A DNA stretch of 32,275 nucleotides from Bacillota bacterium (GCA_029219205.1 JAQXSY010000014.1:1-32275), one strand, 5' to 3'. Counted from the first letter of the stretch, positions 24,469 to 32,275 are shown. Program-made: numbers and translations. Notes: generated by a model not told the origin, from the sequence alone.

Positions 24469-26712
24469 ATGAAAATACTGATGGCTGCAATGGCGCTCGG
24501 TATCGGCGGAGCGGAAACACACATTGTCGAGCTTTCAAAAGCGCTCCGCCGCCTCGGACATGAAGTATGCGTTGTTTCCGGCGGCGGAGTTTATGTTGGC
24601 GAACTTGAAAAAAACGGCGTGCGGCACATTAATCTCCCTATGAACAGCCGTAATCCCAAAAAAGTATTCGCCGCATACAACGGACTTCGAAAGCTGCTGA
24701 AAAAAGAACATTTCGACGTCGTACACGCACACGCCCGCATTCCGGCGTTTATCTGCGGAATTGTTGCAAAAACAAACCGCGATTTCCGTTTTGTCACAAC
24801 CGCCCACGGCGTTTATGAAATGAACAGTCTTGCGTCGCGAATCGGAAACTGGGGGCAGCGTTCGCTTGCTGTCAGCTGCGACGTTAAAGAATATCTGATA
24901 AACAGTTACAAAATACCTTCCGATAATATTTTTTTGACTGTCAATGGTATAGATACCGAGCGTTTTTCCGCGCAAGCCGACAGCTCGGAGTTTATTTCCG
25001 AATTCGGGCTTAATCCCGGCTGCCGCCACCGCGTTGTATATGTGTCTCGGATTGACACCGCAAGCGCTCATGTCGCGTTTATGCTCGTAAACTCAGCCCG
25101 CGAAATCTTTGAAAAGTGGAACGATGCGGAAATTGTTATTGTCGGCGGCGGTACGGCGTTTGACCGTCTAAAGGAAGCGGCTGACAAGGTTAACGGTTCA
25201 TGTGCGCGCCGTATTATAACTTTAACCGGTCCGCGTACCGATATCGACCGCATAACAGCTTCGGCAACTGTTTTTGTCGGAGTTTCCCGGGCGCTTCTTG
25301 AAGCGATGGCGGAAGAAAAGCCCGCCGTTATCGCAGGGTCGCAGGGCTATATCGGAATCCTGACTAAAGATGTAGTCAACCTTGCTGTTGAAACGAATTT
25401 CTGCGCACGCGGCTGTGCGCTCCCGGACGAAGAAATTGTTAAACGCGACGTAATCGACCTTCTCGGAAGAACGCCCGGCGAACTGTCGGAAATGGGCGCC
25501 TTTAACAGATCGGTCGTCCTTGACGGATACTCAACCGAACAAATGGCAAAAGACGCCGTCGCCATGTACGAATCGACGCCTCTTCGCCGCAGAGAAAAGG
25601 GCAAGAAGGTCCTTATCTGCGGGTACTACGGTTACGGAAACAGCGGCGACGATCTGCTTCTCAGAATTATCACAGAAAATCTTCATCGGCAGGTGCCGAG
25701 GATAGACATCTCCGTGCTTACAAAAAGCCCGCGTCAAACGGCGCGCACCTGCTCTGTCCGCGGATGCAGACGATTTAATCCGTTTTCTCTTTTTGCCGCC
25801 GTAATGAGATCAAATCTTCTTATAAGCGGCGGAGGAACTCTTCTCGCAGACAATACCAGCAGCCGTTCTCTGTTCTATTATACATTCGTAATTCGTCTTG
25901 CCCGGGCGCTCGGGAAAAAAGTCATGGTATACGGAAGCGGTGTCGGACCGGTTTCGACTCAGCGGAACCGTGTGCGCGTGCTCAAAGCGCTCGGCTGCTG
26001 CGACAAAATCACATTGCGCGAAAGCTCGTCGCTCAATGAAATTACAGATTATATAAACGAAACCGGTTATTCAAACGACATTCTGTCAAAAGCGGAGGTT
26101 ACAGCCGATCCGGCCTTTCTTATGCGTCTGCCGGACCCTCTTTGGCAAAAACAAATCGCAGCTCGGCTGGGACTGATCAACGGCAGAAACTATTTTGCAG
26201 TCGCTCTCAGACCCTGGAAGGACAATGCCGCCGACATTGAAGAGCAGACAGCGGAAGCGGCGCGCGTTCTATTCCGGCGCTTCGGACTGTCTCCGGTAAT
26301 TATTGCAATGCAGGCTTCATTCGACCTGCCTATGGCAGAACGGATAGCGGAACTTATACCCGAAACAGAACCGGTCGTTGTACACGGTCTTACGGCGCCG
26401 GAAACCGCGTCGATTATCGGTATGTGCCGGTTTTCTGTCGGAATGAGACTTCATTCGATAATTTATTCAGCCGTTGCCGGAGTGCCTTCGGTCTGCATTT
26501 CCTATGACCCGAAGGTAGACGCGCTTGCAAAAGAGCTTGAACTTAATGTCATATCTGCTGAAACTCTGACCTGTGAAGATATCGTCGCCGCCGCTGAATC
26601 AGTGCTCGACAACCGCAATCAGCTTGCGGAAAAGCTGCGCGGCAACACCCGGACTCTTCGTGAAAAAGCTTCGTCCGATCCGGAATACGTCAGAACGCTT
26701 CTGAAAGGATAA
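24469..26712 (+). CDS. Fusion of a GT4-type glycosyltransferase and a CsaB-like polysaccharide pyruvyl transferase
   Basis: One 747-residue ORF carries two enzymes. Residues 1 to about 370 are a GT-B glycosyltransferase: MKILMAAMALGIGGAETHIV at the start, VVYVSRID near the linker and SRALLEAMA in the donor site. The first Glu of the usual EX7E motif is not present; Val occupies that position. Residues about 378-747 are CsaB-like: GYYGYGNSGDDLLL, SGGGTLLADNTSSRSLFYY and the C-terminal GMRLHSIIYSA. CsaB adds a ketal pyruvate to wall polymers, creating the anchor for SLH-domain surface proteins. The fusion could transfer a sugar and then pyruvylate it. No RBS or stop occurs between the domains. 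It is cytoplasmic and follows the MORN gene by 5 bases. Confidence 0.88.
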   Translation: MKILMAAMALGIGGAETHIVELSKALRRLGHEVCVVSGGGVYVGELEKNGVRHINLPMNSRNPKKVFAAYNGLRKLLKKEHFDVVHAHARIPAFICGIVAKTNRDFRFVTTAHGVYEMNSLASRIGNWGQRSLAVSCDVKEYLINSYKIPSDNIFLTVNGIDTERFSAQADSSEFISEFGLNPGCRHRVVYVSRIDTASAHVAFMLVNSAREIFEKWNDAEIVIVGGGTAFDRLKEAADKVNGSCARRIITLTGPRTDIDRITASATVFVGVSRALLEAMAEEKPAVIAGSQGYIGILTKDVVNLAVETNFCARGCALPDEEIVKRDVIDLLGRTPGELSEMGAFNRSVVLDGYSTEQMAKDAVAMYESTPLRRREKGKKVLICGYYGYGNSGDDLLLRIITENLHRQVPRIDISVLTKSPRQTARTCSVRGCRRFNPFSLFAAVMRSNLLISGGGTLLADNTSSRSLFYYTFVIRLARALGKKVMVYGSGVGPVSTQRNRVRVLKALGCCDKITLRESSSLNEITDYINETGYSNDILSKAEVTADPAFLMRLPDPLWQKQIAARLGLINGRNYFAVALRPWKDNAADIEEQTAEAARVLFRRFGLSPVIIAMQASFDLPMAERIAELIPETEPVVVHGLTAPETASIIGMCRFSVGMRLHSIIYSAVAGVPSVCISYDPKVDALAKELELNVISAETLTCEDIVAAAESVLDNRNQLAEKLRGNTRTLREKASSDPEYVRTLLKG

Positions 26713-26717
26713 GTTTT

Positions 26718-27122
26718 ATGTTTTTGATTTTAGTCTGCGGCGCAGACGGAACCGTTCTGTACCGAATGATACGGCGTGCGAGTTTAGCGAATATGCCGTC
26801 GGAAGCAACATAAATTTGCTTCTCGACAACGCAGGACAAATAAAACTGAACGAGCTTACCGACAAAACTCCGAAACGCGCCCGCAAATCGGGACCGCATC
26901 ACACCGAAAAGCACAACGACACGCTTATGCCGCATATGAGCGTGCGTCTGGACGTGCCGCTCAACGTCGCTATGTGAGCCACGTTTGTCGTTCTTCCGGA
27001 TAAAAAGCAATTTTGAACCGGAATTTCCCGGAGGAAAGACAACGGTTTGGTTCTTTTACCGTCAGCTTCAGCATAATTCGCGGGTGCTGTCGGCGCTGAT
27101 GTTTTTTGACGAGCTGTTCTGA
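26718..27122 (+). pseudogene. Apparent decayed small gene after the GT4-CsaB fusion
   Basis: A good AAAGGA ribosome site precedes ATG 26718, which reads MFLILVCGADGTVLYR and then hits a stop. Near 26767 the coding-like reading moves to another frame (TACEFSEYAVGSNINLLLDN) and reaches TGA at 26975. The same frame continues with ATFVVLPDKK. Near 27010 it moves back to the first frame, giving FEPEFPGGKTTVWFFYRQL and ending at TGA 27120. Two compensating shifts and one internal stop suggest a once intact protein of about 134 residues. I do not recognise the family. The rest of the 503-base gap to the ABC operon holds only its promoter. The call depends on coding character judged by eye. Confidence 0.45.
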
Positions 27123-27166
27123 TTGATTTTTCACCGCTCCGTCACATGACTGTCACATTAAGGATT

Positions 27167-27172
27167 TATAAT
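27167..27172 (+). promoter_or_regulatory. Possible -10 element of the ABC operon
   Basis: TATAAT lies about 44 bases upstream of the TTG start of the ABC ATPase. I see no convincing -35 at 16-18 bases, so the promoter may need an activator or another sigma factor. Confidence 0.4.
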
Positions 27173-27215
27173 ATAAAAAGGTTATTATCAATAAAAATTA
27201 CAGGGGGAACACGTT

Positions 27216-28391
27216 TTGATCGAGGTCAGAAACCTTACAAAAAAATACGGCCAGAACACCGTGGTCAAGCACCTGAACTTTACAATCGAATCGGGCAAGA
27301 TCTACGGCTTTCTCGGCCCGAACGGCGCCGGAAAATCAACAACGATGAATATGATAACCGGCTGTCTTGCGTCGACCGAGGGAGAAGTGATAATAGATGG
27401 TCACGATATACTTGAAGAGCCGGAACTTGCGAAAAAATCGATAGGTTACCTTCCGGAAATACCGCCGGTTTATCCCGACATGACTCCCGAAGAATACCTT
27501 CGTTTTGTCGCAGAAGCCAAGGGCGTTAAAAAGAGCGACATCGACAGACAGATTGAAAAGGTAATGGAGCAGACCGGCATAGTACATATGAGCGGAAGAC
27601 TTATCAAGAATCTGTCAAAGGGTTATAAGCAGCGCGTCGGCATCGCACAGGCGCTGCTGGGAGAGCCCGCGCTTATAATTCTTGACGAGCCGACCGTCGG
27701 TCTCGACCCGAAACAGATAATTGAGATACGCGACCTGATTATCAGCCTCGGAGACGAACATACCGTCATTCTGTCGAGTCACATACTCGCCGAAATCAGC
27801 GCGGTATGCGATCACGTAATGATCATTTCGCACGGAAACCTCGTTGCGTCTGATACGCTTGAAAACATACGCCGTAATTATGTCACGGAGAACAGCGTGA
27901 CGATAGTATGCAAATGCGGCTTTGAAAAGCTTAAGGAAATTCTCGCGCCGATTGAAGGCATAATAAGCTATGAAGCCACACAGTCCGAAAGCGACGAAGA
28001 AACATATGAGGTGCGCATTGAAGTTGAAAGCGGCGCCGACATACGCGAGGCGGTGTTCAAAGCGTTTGCCGCCGCGGGAGTTTCGCTTCTTAAGCTGAAC
28101 GACTCGGCGCTTTCTCTTGAAGAAGTCTTCCTCAAGCTTACCGCGGACGACAACTCGGCCATTGACGAGTACGATGACGACGGCGACGACGATGATGACG
28201 ATGACGATGACGGCGACGACGATGATGACGATGACGATGACGACGGCGACGATGATGACGACGACGATGATGACGACGACGATGATGACGACGACGATGA
28301 CGACGACGATGATGACGACGACGATGATGACGACGACGACGGCTATAAACCGCTGTTTGGCGGCGTAACAAAAAAGGAGGGCAACGACTGA
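27216..28391 (+). CDS. ABC transporter ATP-binding protein (GldA-like) with a poly-aspartate tail
   Basis: This 391-residue ATPase starts at TTG 27216, with AGGGGG at 8 bases. ABC motifs are complete: Walker A GPNGAGKST, signature LSKGYKQRVGIAQAL, Walker B LIILDEPTVGLDP and the H-loop SSHIL. Residues about 225-310 form the extra C-terminal domain common in this subfamily. Then comes a tail of 53 Asp interrupted by three Gly (residues about 320-375), ending GYKPLFGG and a basic tip. The nucleotide tract is a nested repeat, so length may vary. The ATPase energises the permease encoded immediately downstream, whose ATG overlaps this stop by one base. The GldG-like and DUF4340 genes follow. Substrate is unknown; the acidic tail could bind cations or basic partners, which is inference. 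Confidence 0.93.
   Translation: MIEVRNLTKKYGQNTVVKHLNFTIESGKIYGFLGPNGAGKSTTMNMITGCLASTEGEVIIDGHDILEEPELAKKSIGYLPEIPPVYPDMTPEEYLRFVAEAKGVKKSDIDRQIEKVMEQTGIVHMSGRLIKNLSKGYKQRVGIAQALLGEPALIILDEPTVGLDPKQIIEIRDLIISLGDEHTVILSSHILAEISAVCDHVMIISHGNLVASDTLENIRRNYVTENSVTIVCKCGFEKLKEILAPIEGIISYEATQSESDEETYEVRIEVESGADIREAVFKAFAAAGVSLLKLNDSALSLEEVFLKLTADDNSAIDEYDDDGDDDDDDDDDGDDDDDDDDDDGDDDDDDDDDDDDDDDDDDDDDDDDDDDDDDDGYKPLFGGVTKKEGND
28173..28340 (+). repeat. Aspartate-codon microsatellite inside the ABC ATPase gene
   Basis: These 168 bases encode 56 codons: 53 Asp and 3 Gly. Two exact 30-base units (28182-28211 and 28212-28241, each starting GGC) are followed by a 31-codon Asp run built from five 15-base units GACGATGATGACGAC and one 12-base variant. 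All unit lengths are multiples of three, so slippage would change tail length without breaking the frame. Confidence 0.95.
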
Positions 28392-29257
28392 TGGGCGCAG
28401 TTTATAAAAAAGAGCTTCGGTCTTATTTCACAAATATGATCGGCTGCATAGTTGTAGCGTTCATGCTGCTTTTTATCGGAATTTTCTCCATCTCCCTCAA
28501 TTTCAAAAACGGTTATCCCAACTTTGAATACAGTCTCAGCTCGCTCAGCTTCGTATTGTTATTTATCGTACCGGTACTGACTATGCGCGCAGTTGCGGAC
28601 GAGCGGCATCAGCGCACGGATACTCTGCTGTATTCTCTTCCTTTGTCCATGACCAAAATTATTATGGGAAAATATTTTGCAATGCTGACGGTTTTCGCCG
28701 TTCCAACCGGCGTAATGCTGCTGTATCCGCTTATTATGAGTCTGTACGGAAAGGTATCTCTGCTCACAACCTTCAGCGCGATCTTTGCGTTTTTCCTGCT
28801 CGGCGCGGCGCTTATTGCGATCGGTCTTTTCATGTCTTCGCTTACCGAAAGCCAGGTAATTGCGGCGGTGCTCAGCTTCGGCGCGCTCCTGCTCTGCAAT
28901 CTTATGAGCGGACTTGCGACAATGGTTCCCGCAACCGCAATAGCTTCGTTTATTGCTTTTACTTTGCTTGTCGTCGCTGCGGCTCTGCTTGTGTACTATA
29001 TGACAAAAAACTACTGGCTTTCATTTATCATCGCCGCTGTGCTTGAGCTTATACTGGTTATTTTCTATGTTTCAGACCCATCCTCGTTCAACGGGCTGTT
29101 CGCAACGTTTATGACATGGCTCTCGCTGTTCGAGCGCTTTGACAATTTCGTATACAGCGGTATCTTCGACATGACTGCGGTCGTCTACTATATCTCAGTA
29201 TCTGTTGTTTTCGTATTCCTGACGGTCCGCGTTATGGACAAGCGGCGCTGGTCGTAA
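28391..29257 (+). CDS. ABC transporter permease (ABC-2 type)
   Basis: The 288-residue integral membrane protein has about six hydrophobic helices; MGAVYKKELRSYFTNMIGCIVV opens the first. The conserved ABC-2 pattern VPVLTMRAVADERHQRTDTLLYSLPLSMTKIIMGKYFA lies in the first cytoplasmic loop, where the coupling helix contacts the ATPase. It matches the GldF type. The ATG overlaps the preceding stop by one base (TGATG), and AAGGAGG precedes it, so the subunits are made in step. It probably dimerises to form the channel of the GldA/GldG-like system. Confidence 0.9.
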   Translation: MGAVYKKELRSYFTNMIGCIVVAFMLLFIGIFSISLNFKNGYPNFEYSLSSLSFVLLFIVPVLTMRAVADERHQRTDTLLYSLPLSMTKIIMGKYFAMLTVFAVPTGVMLLYPLIMSLYGKVSLLTTFSAIFAFFLLGAALIAIGLFMSSLTESQVIAAVLSFGALLLCNLMSGLATMVPATAIASFIAFTLLVVAAALLVYYMTKNYWLSFIIAAVLELILVIFYVSDPSSFNGLFATFMTWLSLFERFDNFVYSGIFDMTAVVYYISVSVVFVFLTVRVMDKRRWS

Positions 29258-29279
29258 GTTTTAAGGGGGCATAATAATC

Positions 29280-30743
29280 ATGAACCTTAATAAGCTTCGC
29301 AAAACATTCAACACAAGATATACCAAAATCGGAGGCTACGGAGCCGTTCTTACGGCAATCGTCCTTGCAATCGTAATAATCATAAATCTGCTGATAAATC
29401 AGCTTCCCTCAACTCTGACCAAGTATGACACAACCTCAAGCGGATTCTTTACGATTTCCGACAAAAGCAAGGAGATTATCAAAAACATCAAATCGGACAT
29501 TACGATATATCTCATTGCCGAAAGCGGCTCTGAGGACACTCAGATAAAAGAGCTTGCCGCACGATACACCGCATTGAACGGAAAAATCAAGTTCAAAAAG
29601 GTCGATCCGGCGGTTCAGCCCGGATTTACGTCCGCATACACCGACGAAACGCTCAATCAAAACAGCCTCATCGTCGTAAACAATGACACCGGGCGTTCCA
29701 CCTGCATCGACAACAGCAGCATCTATGTAACCGAATATTCAGATGAAGAACTGTACTACTATTATTTATACGGTCAGACGCCGAGCGGTACAACTTCGTT
29801 TGCCGGAGAAAGCGCAATCACCTCGGCTCTGGATTATGTCACTGCGGAAAAGCTTCCGAAAATGTACATCCTGACCGGAAACGGCGAGTCGGAACTCGGT
29901 GAAACGCTCTCCGGAAGAATCAAAAAGGATAATATCGAAACCGAACAGCTTTCGCTTATAAACGCATCCGAAGTTCCCGCCGACGCCGACATAATCCTTA
30001 TTCATGTTCCGACCTACGATCTTTCGGAAAACGAAACAAATCTGCTTTCCGACTACATATCGGCGGGAGGGCACGTTATCGCCGTCACCGGCTTCGCTTC
30101 AAACAGTTTTGACTCTCTGAATTTCCCGAATCTCTTTAAGCTGACTTCATCTTTCGGACTTGAATATTCCGACGGACTGGTTCTTGAAGGAACGTCAAAC
30201 AATTATTATCAGGCGCCCTACTACTGTATTCCTAAGGTCGCCTCAAACAGCTTTTCTTCAAGACTTACTTCCAATGCAACGCTCGTCTGCATCATGCCTC
30301 ACGGCATCCTTGAGTCCGAAACAACTCCCGAAGGCATAACCGTATCTTCGCTGCTGTCCTCAACCGCAACCGCATACGCAAAAACCGACATAGCAGAAGA
30401 CACCACTATTGAAAAAGCAGAGGGCGACAAAGAAGGACCGTTTATGTTCGGCGCTATGGCAGAGCGCGAAGACGGCGGAAGCCTTATATGGTTTTCCTGC
30501 GCCGATTTTCTCAACGACAGCCTTTCCACCAGCTTTGCAAATTCGGATTACTTTCTCTCCGTTATCGCAACGCTCACAAACAAGGCCGAGTCGGTGTCGA
30601 TAGCTTCAAAGCCCATGCAGGTTGCGGCGCTCGTTGTAAATGATATGGCCGCAAATATCTGGGGAGCGGTATTTATCTTTATCGTCCCGGCAGCTGTACT
30701 CATCGGAGGGCTTTCCGTTTGGGTATCCAGACGCAAGCGCTGA
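29280..30743 (+). CDS. GldG-family ABC-associated protein (ABC_transp_aux)
   Basis: The 487-residue protein has an N-terminal helix at about residues 19-38 and a C-terminal helix near 460-481, followed by RRKR. A large extracytoplasmic region lies between them. Early motifs YDTTSSGFFTISDKSKEIIKNI match the GldG-type domain, an ABC-associated module. The segment ADIILIHVPTYDLSENETNLLSDYISAGGHVIAV is the Rossmann-like core. In Bacteroidetes GldG works with GldA and GldF in gliding, but Firmicutes members have no gliding link. AAGGGGG precedes the ATG. The protein probably forms the outer part of the transporter with the DUF4340 protein. Confidence 0.88.
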   Translation: MNLNKLRKTFNTRYTKIGGYGAVLTAIVLAIVIIINLLINQLPSTLTKYDTTSSGFFTISDKSKEIIKNIKSDITIYLIAESGSEDTQIKELAARYTALNGKIKFKKVDPAVQPGFTSAYTDETLNQNSLIVVNNDTGRSTCIDNSSIYVTEYSDEELYYYYLYGQTPSGTTSFAGESAITSALDYVTAEKLPKMYILTGNGESELGETLSGRIKKDNIETEQLSLINASEVPADADIILIHVPTYDLSENETNLLSDYISAGGHVIAVTGFASNSFDSLNFPNLFKLTSSFGLEYSDGLVLEGTSNNYYQAPYYCIPKVASNSFSSRLTSNATLVCIMPHGILESETTPEGITVSSLLSSTATAYAKTDIAEDTTIEKAEGDKEGPFMFGAMAEREDGGSLIWFSCADFLNDSLSTSFANSDYFLSVIATLTNKAESVSIASKPMQVAALVVNDMAANIWGAVFIFIVPAAVLIGGLSVWVSRRKR

Positions 30744-30777
30744 TTTTGGTTTGATTATTCCGAAAGGATCGGTTTAA

Positions 30778-31761
30778 ATGAAAAAGAAATCAACCATTAT
30801 GCTCATCATGATCGCCGCACTCTGCGCCGTGATCCTCTGTTATTTAATCGTTTCCGAAGCCGCAAAAAGACAGGCGGACGAAAACAATAATCAATCGGGC
30901 GACGGCATAATTATGCTTGCGGAATACAAATCCCGCAATGTTCTCTCGGTTGAATACACCTATAACGGTGAAACAATCGGCATCACAAAAAATTCCGACG
31001 CGCTTTATCTCACGGGCAATCAGACCTTTCCGCTTGATCAGACAGTCGCCGGAAAAATGGTTTCGGCAGTGGCGTCAATCGGCTGCGACCGTTTTGTTGA
31101 GGAGTCGTCCGAAAATTTTTCCGAGTATGGTTTGGATAATCCGTGTCTCTCCGTAAAGGTTTCATACGACGACAACAACACGCTTACGTTGAATATAGGC
31201 AACTATAACCAGTTCACGAAAAATTATTATCTGAACGTCGGCGGCACAAACAAAGTGTATATGGTTGCGTCGGCTTTCCTTGATTTCTTCAAATACGGCC
31301 TTTATGACCTCGTTTTGGACGATCAGCTTCCTTCAATTGAGTTTGAAACGCTGACGTCGCTTTCTGCCGGAACGCTCAGCTTTAAGCCGGACGAAAACTC
31401 CGTTTGGCACGAAGAAAGCGCGCCCGACGAAGACGCGTCCGAACGTGTAAAGTCGCTGCTTGAGTCCACAATGGCAATAACTTTCGACAAATGCGTCGCA
31501 TACGGCGTAAAGGACGACGAGGCGCGCGCGCCGTTCGGCCTGGACGTTCCTGCGTACAAAATAATTGTCGGATATCAGGTTGAAGAGGACGTAAGCGGTT
31601 CCGAAACCGGACTTGCCGGCTCGACGAAAAAAATCAATAAGACGCTGACGGTAAATGTCGGATCGCTTACCGAAGACGGAAATTCGCGCTACATCTCGCT
31701 TGAAGGCTCAAAGCTCGTCTATGAGGTCTCCGCAGACCTGTTTGCCGGGCTTGAAGCATAA
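30778..31761 (+). CDS. DUF4340-containing protein
   Basis: The 327-residue protein has an N-terminal signal anchor (residues about 5-27, MKKKSTIMLIM onward) and a repeated beta-rich domain. DUF4340 features include DALYLTGNQTFPLDQTVAGKMVSAVASIGCDRFVEES, YGLDNPCLSVKV and NYYLNVGGTNKVYMV, with a second copy of the YGLD-like motif (APFGLDVPAYKI) later. DUF4340 proteins are regularly encoded beside GldG-type ABC systems and are thought to act outside the membrane. AAAGGA precedes the ATG. It is the last gene of the operon; a hairpin follows 18 bases later. Confidence 0.88.
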   Translation: MKKKSTIMLIMIAALCAVILCYLIVSEAAKRQADENNNQSGDGIIMLAEYKSRNVLSVEYTYNGETIGITKNSDALYLTGNQTFPLDQTVAGKMVSAVASIGCDRFVEESSENFSEYGLDNPCLSVKVSYDDNNTLTLNIGNYNQFTKNYYLNVGGTNKVYMVASAFLDFFKYGLYDLVLDDQLPSIEFETLTSLSAGTLSFKPDENSVWHEESAPDEDASERVKSLLESTMAITFDKCVAYGVKDDEARAPFGLDVPAYKIIVGYQVEEDVSGSETGLAGSTKKINKTLTVNVGSLTEDGNSRYISLEGSKLVYEVSADLFAGLEA

Positions 31762-31770
31762 AAACAAATA

Positions 31771-31811
31771 AAAAACCGCGCGGGGGAGACGCTGTATAAC
31801 GCTCCTCCGCG
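31771..31811 (-). terminator. Intrinsic terminator, strongest for the leftward ylbJ-like gene
   Basis: CGCGGGGGAG (31779-31788) pairs with CTCCTCCGCG (31802-31811), with one G-T. In the leftward direction the stem is followed by CGGTTTTTTATTTG, a good U run. In the rightward direction the U run is poor, so it may end the ABC operon less efficiently. Confidence 0.75.
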
Positions 31812-31833
31812 TTCGGCGTTTTGCCTGAGGTTT

Positions 31834-32275
31834 TTACAGACCGATATTAAACAATACAACGCAGATAAGCGCAGACAGCATTTTTGCAAAATAATACTTT
31901 TTTGTAAGCTTGAGGGAAGGCGCTATCACTGCGGCCGTCTGAGCGTGTACGGCAAGTCCGCCCCAGCAGACCGCAAACGGAAGTACGGCGCTGTATACGC
32001 TACCGGTCTGCGAAGCGGCGGCGGAAACTCCCGACGTCAGATCGATTATCGACAGAGTCAGGCAGCTCAGCGCGCCGGGAAGCCGCTTTAAAACCGGAGA
32101 CGCCGCGCCCGCAATAACCGCAAAAAATACCGCGGAGCCGCAAACCGTAAGCATGGTCAGCGCCGCGTCCGAAATCGCCTTCGGCAATGACGCGTTTTTT
32201 TCCGATGTATTTATTTCAATAATGCGCTGTTCTTCGGTGCGTCCCGGACGAAGGACAAGACCTACGGCGGCGGCC
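31834..32275 (-). CDS. ylbJ: Sporulation integral membrane protein YlbJ-like, C-terminal part (cut by window end)
   Basis: The ORF track starts at TTG 32187, but the frame stays open to the window edge (GLVLRPGRTEEQRIIEINTSEKNA upstream), so the gene is partial and the TTG is not the start. The visible 146 residues have several hydrophobic helices. The pattern LPFAVCWGGLAVHAQTAAV and a basic membrane-end motif LKLTKKYYFAKML fit YlbJ, a nucleoside-recognition-domain (Gate) membrane protein needed for sporulation in Bacillus. Other Gate-domain transporters such as SpmA/B are possible. A strong leftward terminator follows 23 bases after the stop. Confidence 0.75.
   Translation of the reverse strand, partial: AAAVGLVLRPGRTEEQRIIEINTSEKNASLPKAISDAALTMLTVCGSAVFFAVIAGAASPVLKRLPGALSCLTLSIIDLTSGVSAAASQTGSVYSAVLPFAVCWGGLAVHAQTAAVIAPSLKLTKKYYFAKMLSALICVVLFNIGL

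Noticed and set aside
25283-25293. TTTCCCGGGCG inside the glycosyltransferase gene as a Noc-binding site
   Set aside because: It matches only one half of the ATTTCCCGGGAAAT palindrome and is probably chance.
26690-27010. Leftward 106-residue ORF in the gap before the ABC operon
   Set aside because: It lacks a ribosome site and family character, overlaps the end of the GT4-CsaB gene, and the opposite strand has a ribosome site and protein-like remnants.
28173-28340. CRISPR-like array
   Set aside because: The repeats are contiguous codon repeats with no spacers and lie inside an ORF.
28117-28368. Rightward Met/Thr-rich ORF in the same repeat
   Set aside because: It is an out-of-frame reading of the same repeat inside an intact ABC ATPase gene.
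28138-28371. Leftward Arg/His-rich ORF opposite the poly-Asp tract
   Set aside because: It is the antisense reading of the GAC/GAT repeat, not an independent gene.

Overview
The window looks like chromosome from an uncultured, spore-forming, Gram-positive member of the Clostridia (Firmicutes). This rests on strong GGAGG-type ribosome sites, consensus sigma-A promoters, a SipL-type spore protein, a YlbJ-like sporulation membrane protein, a CsaB domain and the order mnmG-rsmG-noc-parA-parB with two perfect parS sites. That order normally lies near the replication origin, but no dnaA gene or DnaA-box cluster is visible. Genus and species cannot be read from the sequence.

Layout. (1) 1-2433: end of an unknown gene, a cytoplasmic family-10-like glycoside hydrolase and an N-acetylneuraminate-lyase-type aldolase, probably one sugar or sugar-acid catabolic operon. 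(2) 2434-4443: a bidirectional terminator, then a leftward group encoding Mini-RNase III, a lipoprotein and a small membrane protein. (3) 4462-6272: the ACT-domain (UPF0237) and UPF0210 pair with its own promoter and terminator. (4) 6281-8000: a sipL-like spore gene behind a sigma-E-like promoter, split by an apparent one-base deletion. (5) 8011-9361: two leftward lipoproteins (DUF4358-like and an SGNH hydrolase). (6) 9509-12109: a permuted papain/NlpC-like protein that apparently starts at CTG, converging on a leftward vanZ-like/mnmE pair. (7) 12162-18886: a rightward run of a glycosidase-like/amidase fusion, an E2-like acyltransferase homologue, mnmG and rsmG. (8) 18971-26712: noc, two parS sites, parA, parB, serS, a small membrane protein, a membrane-anchored MORN protein and a glycosyltransferase-CsaB fusion. 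(9) 26718-27122: an apparently decayed gene. (10) 27216-31761: a four-gene GldA/GldG-like ABC system whose ATPase carries an acidic tail of 53 Asp residues. (11) 31834-end: the C-terminal part of a leftward ylbJ-like gene.

How the genes fit together. MnmE and MnmG form the complex that modifies the tRNA wobble uridine, and RsmG methylates 16S rRNA. Noc, ParA, ParB and parS handle chromosome segregation and division-site control. Several genes point to envelope or spore-surface work: the glycosidase-like/amidase fusion, the glycosyltransferase-CsaB fusion, the MORN protein, SipL and YlbJ. The least-explained parts are the poly-Asp ABC system and the membrane protein/MORN/GT-CsaB block downstream of serS. 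All family calls come from reading motifs; no database search was run.
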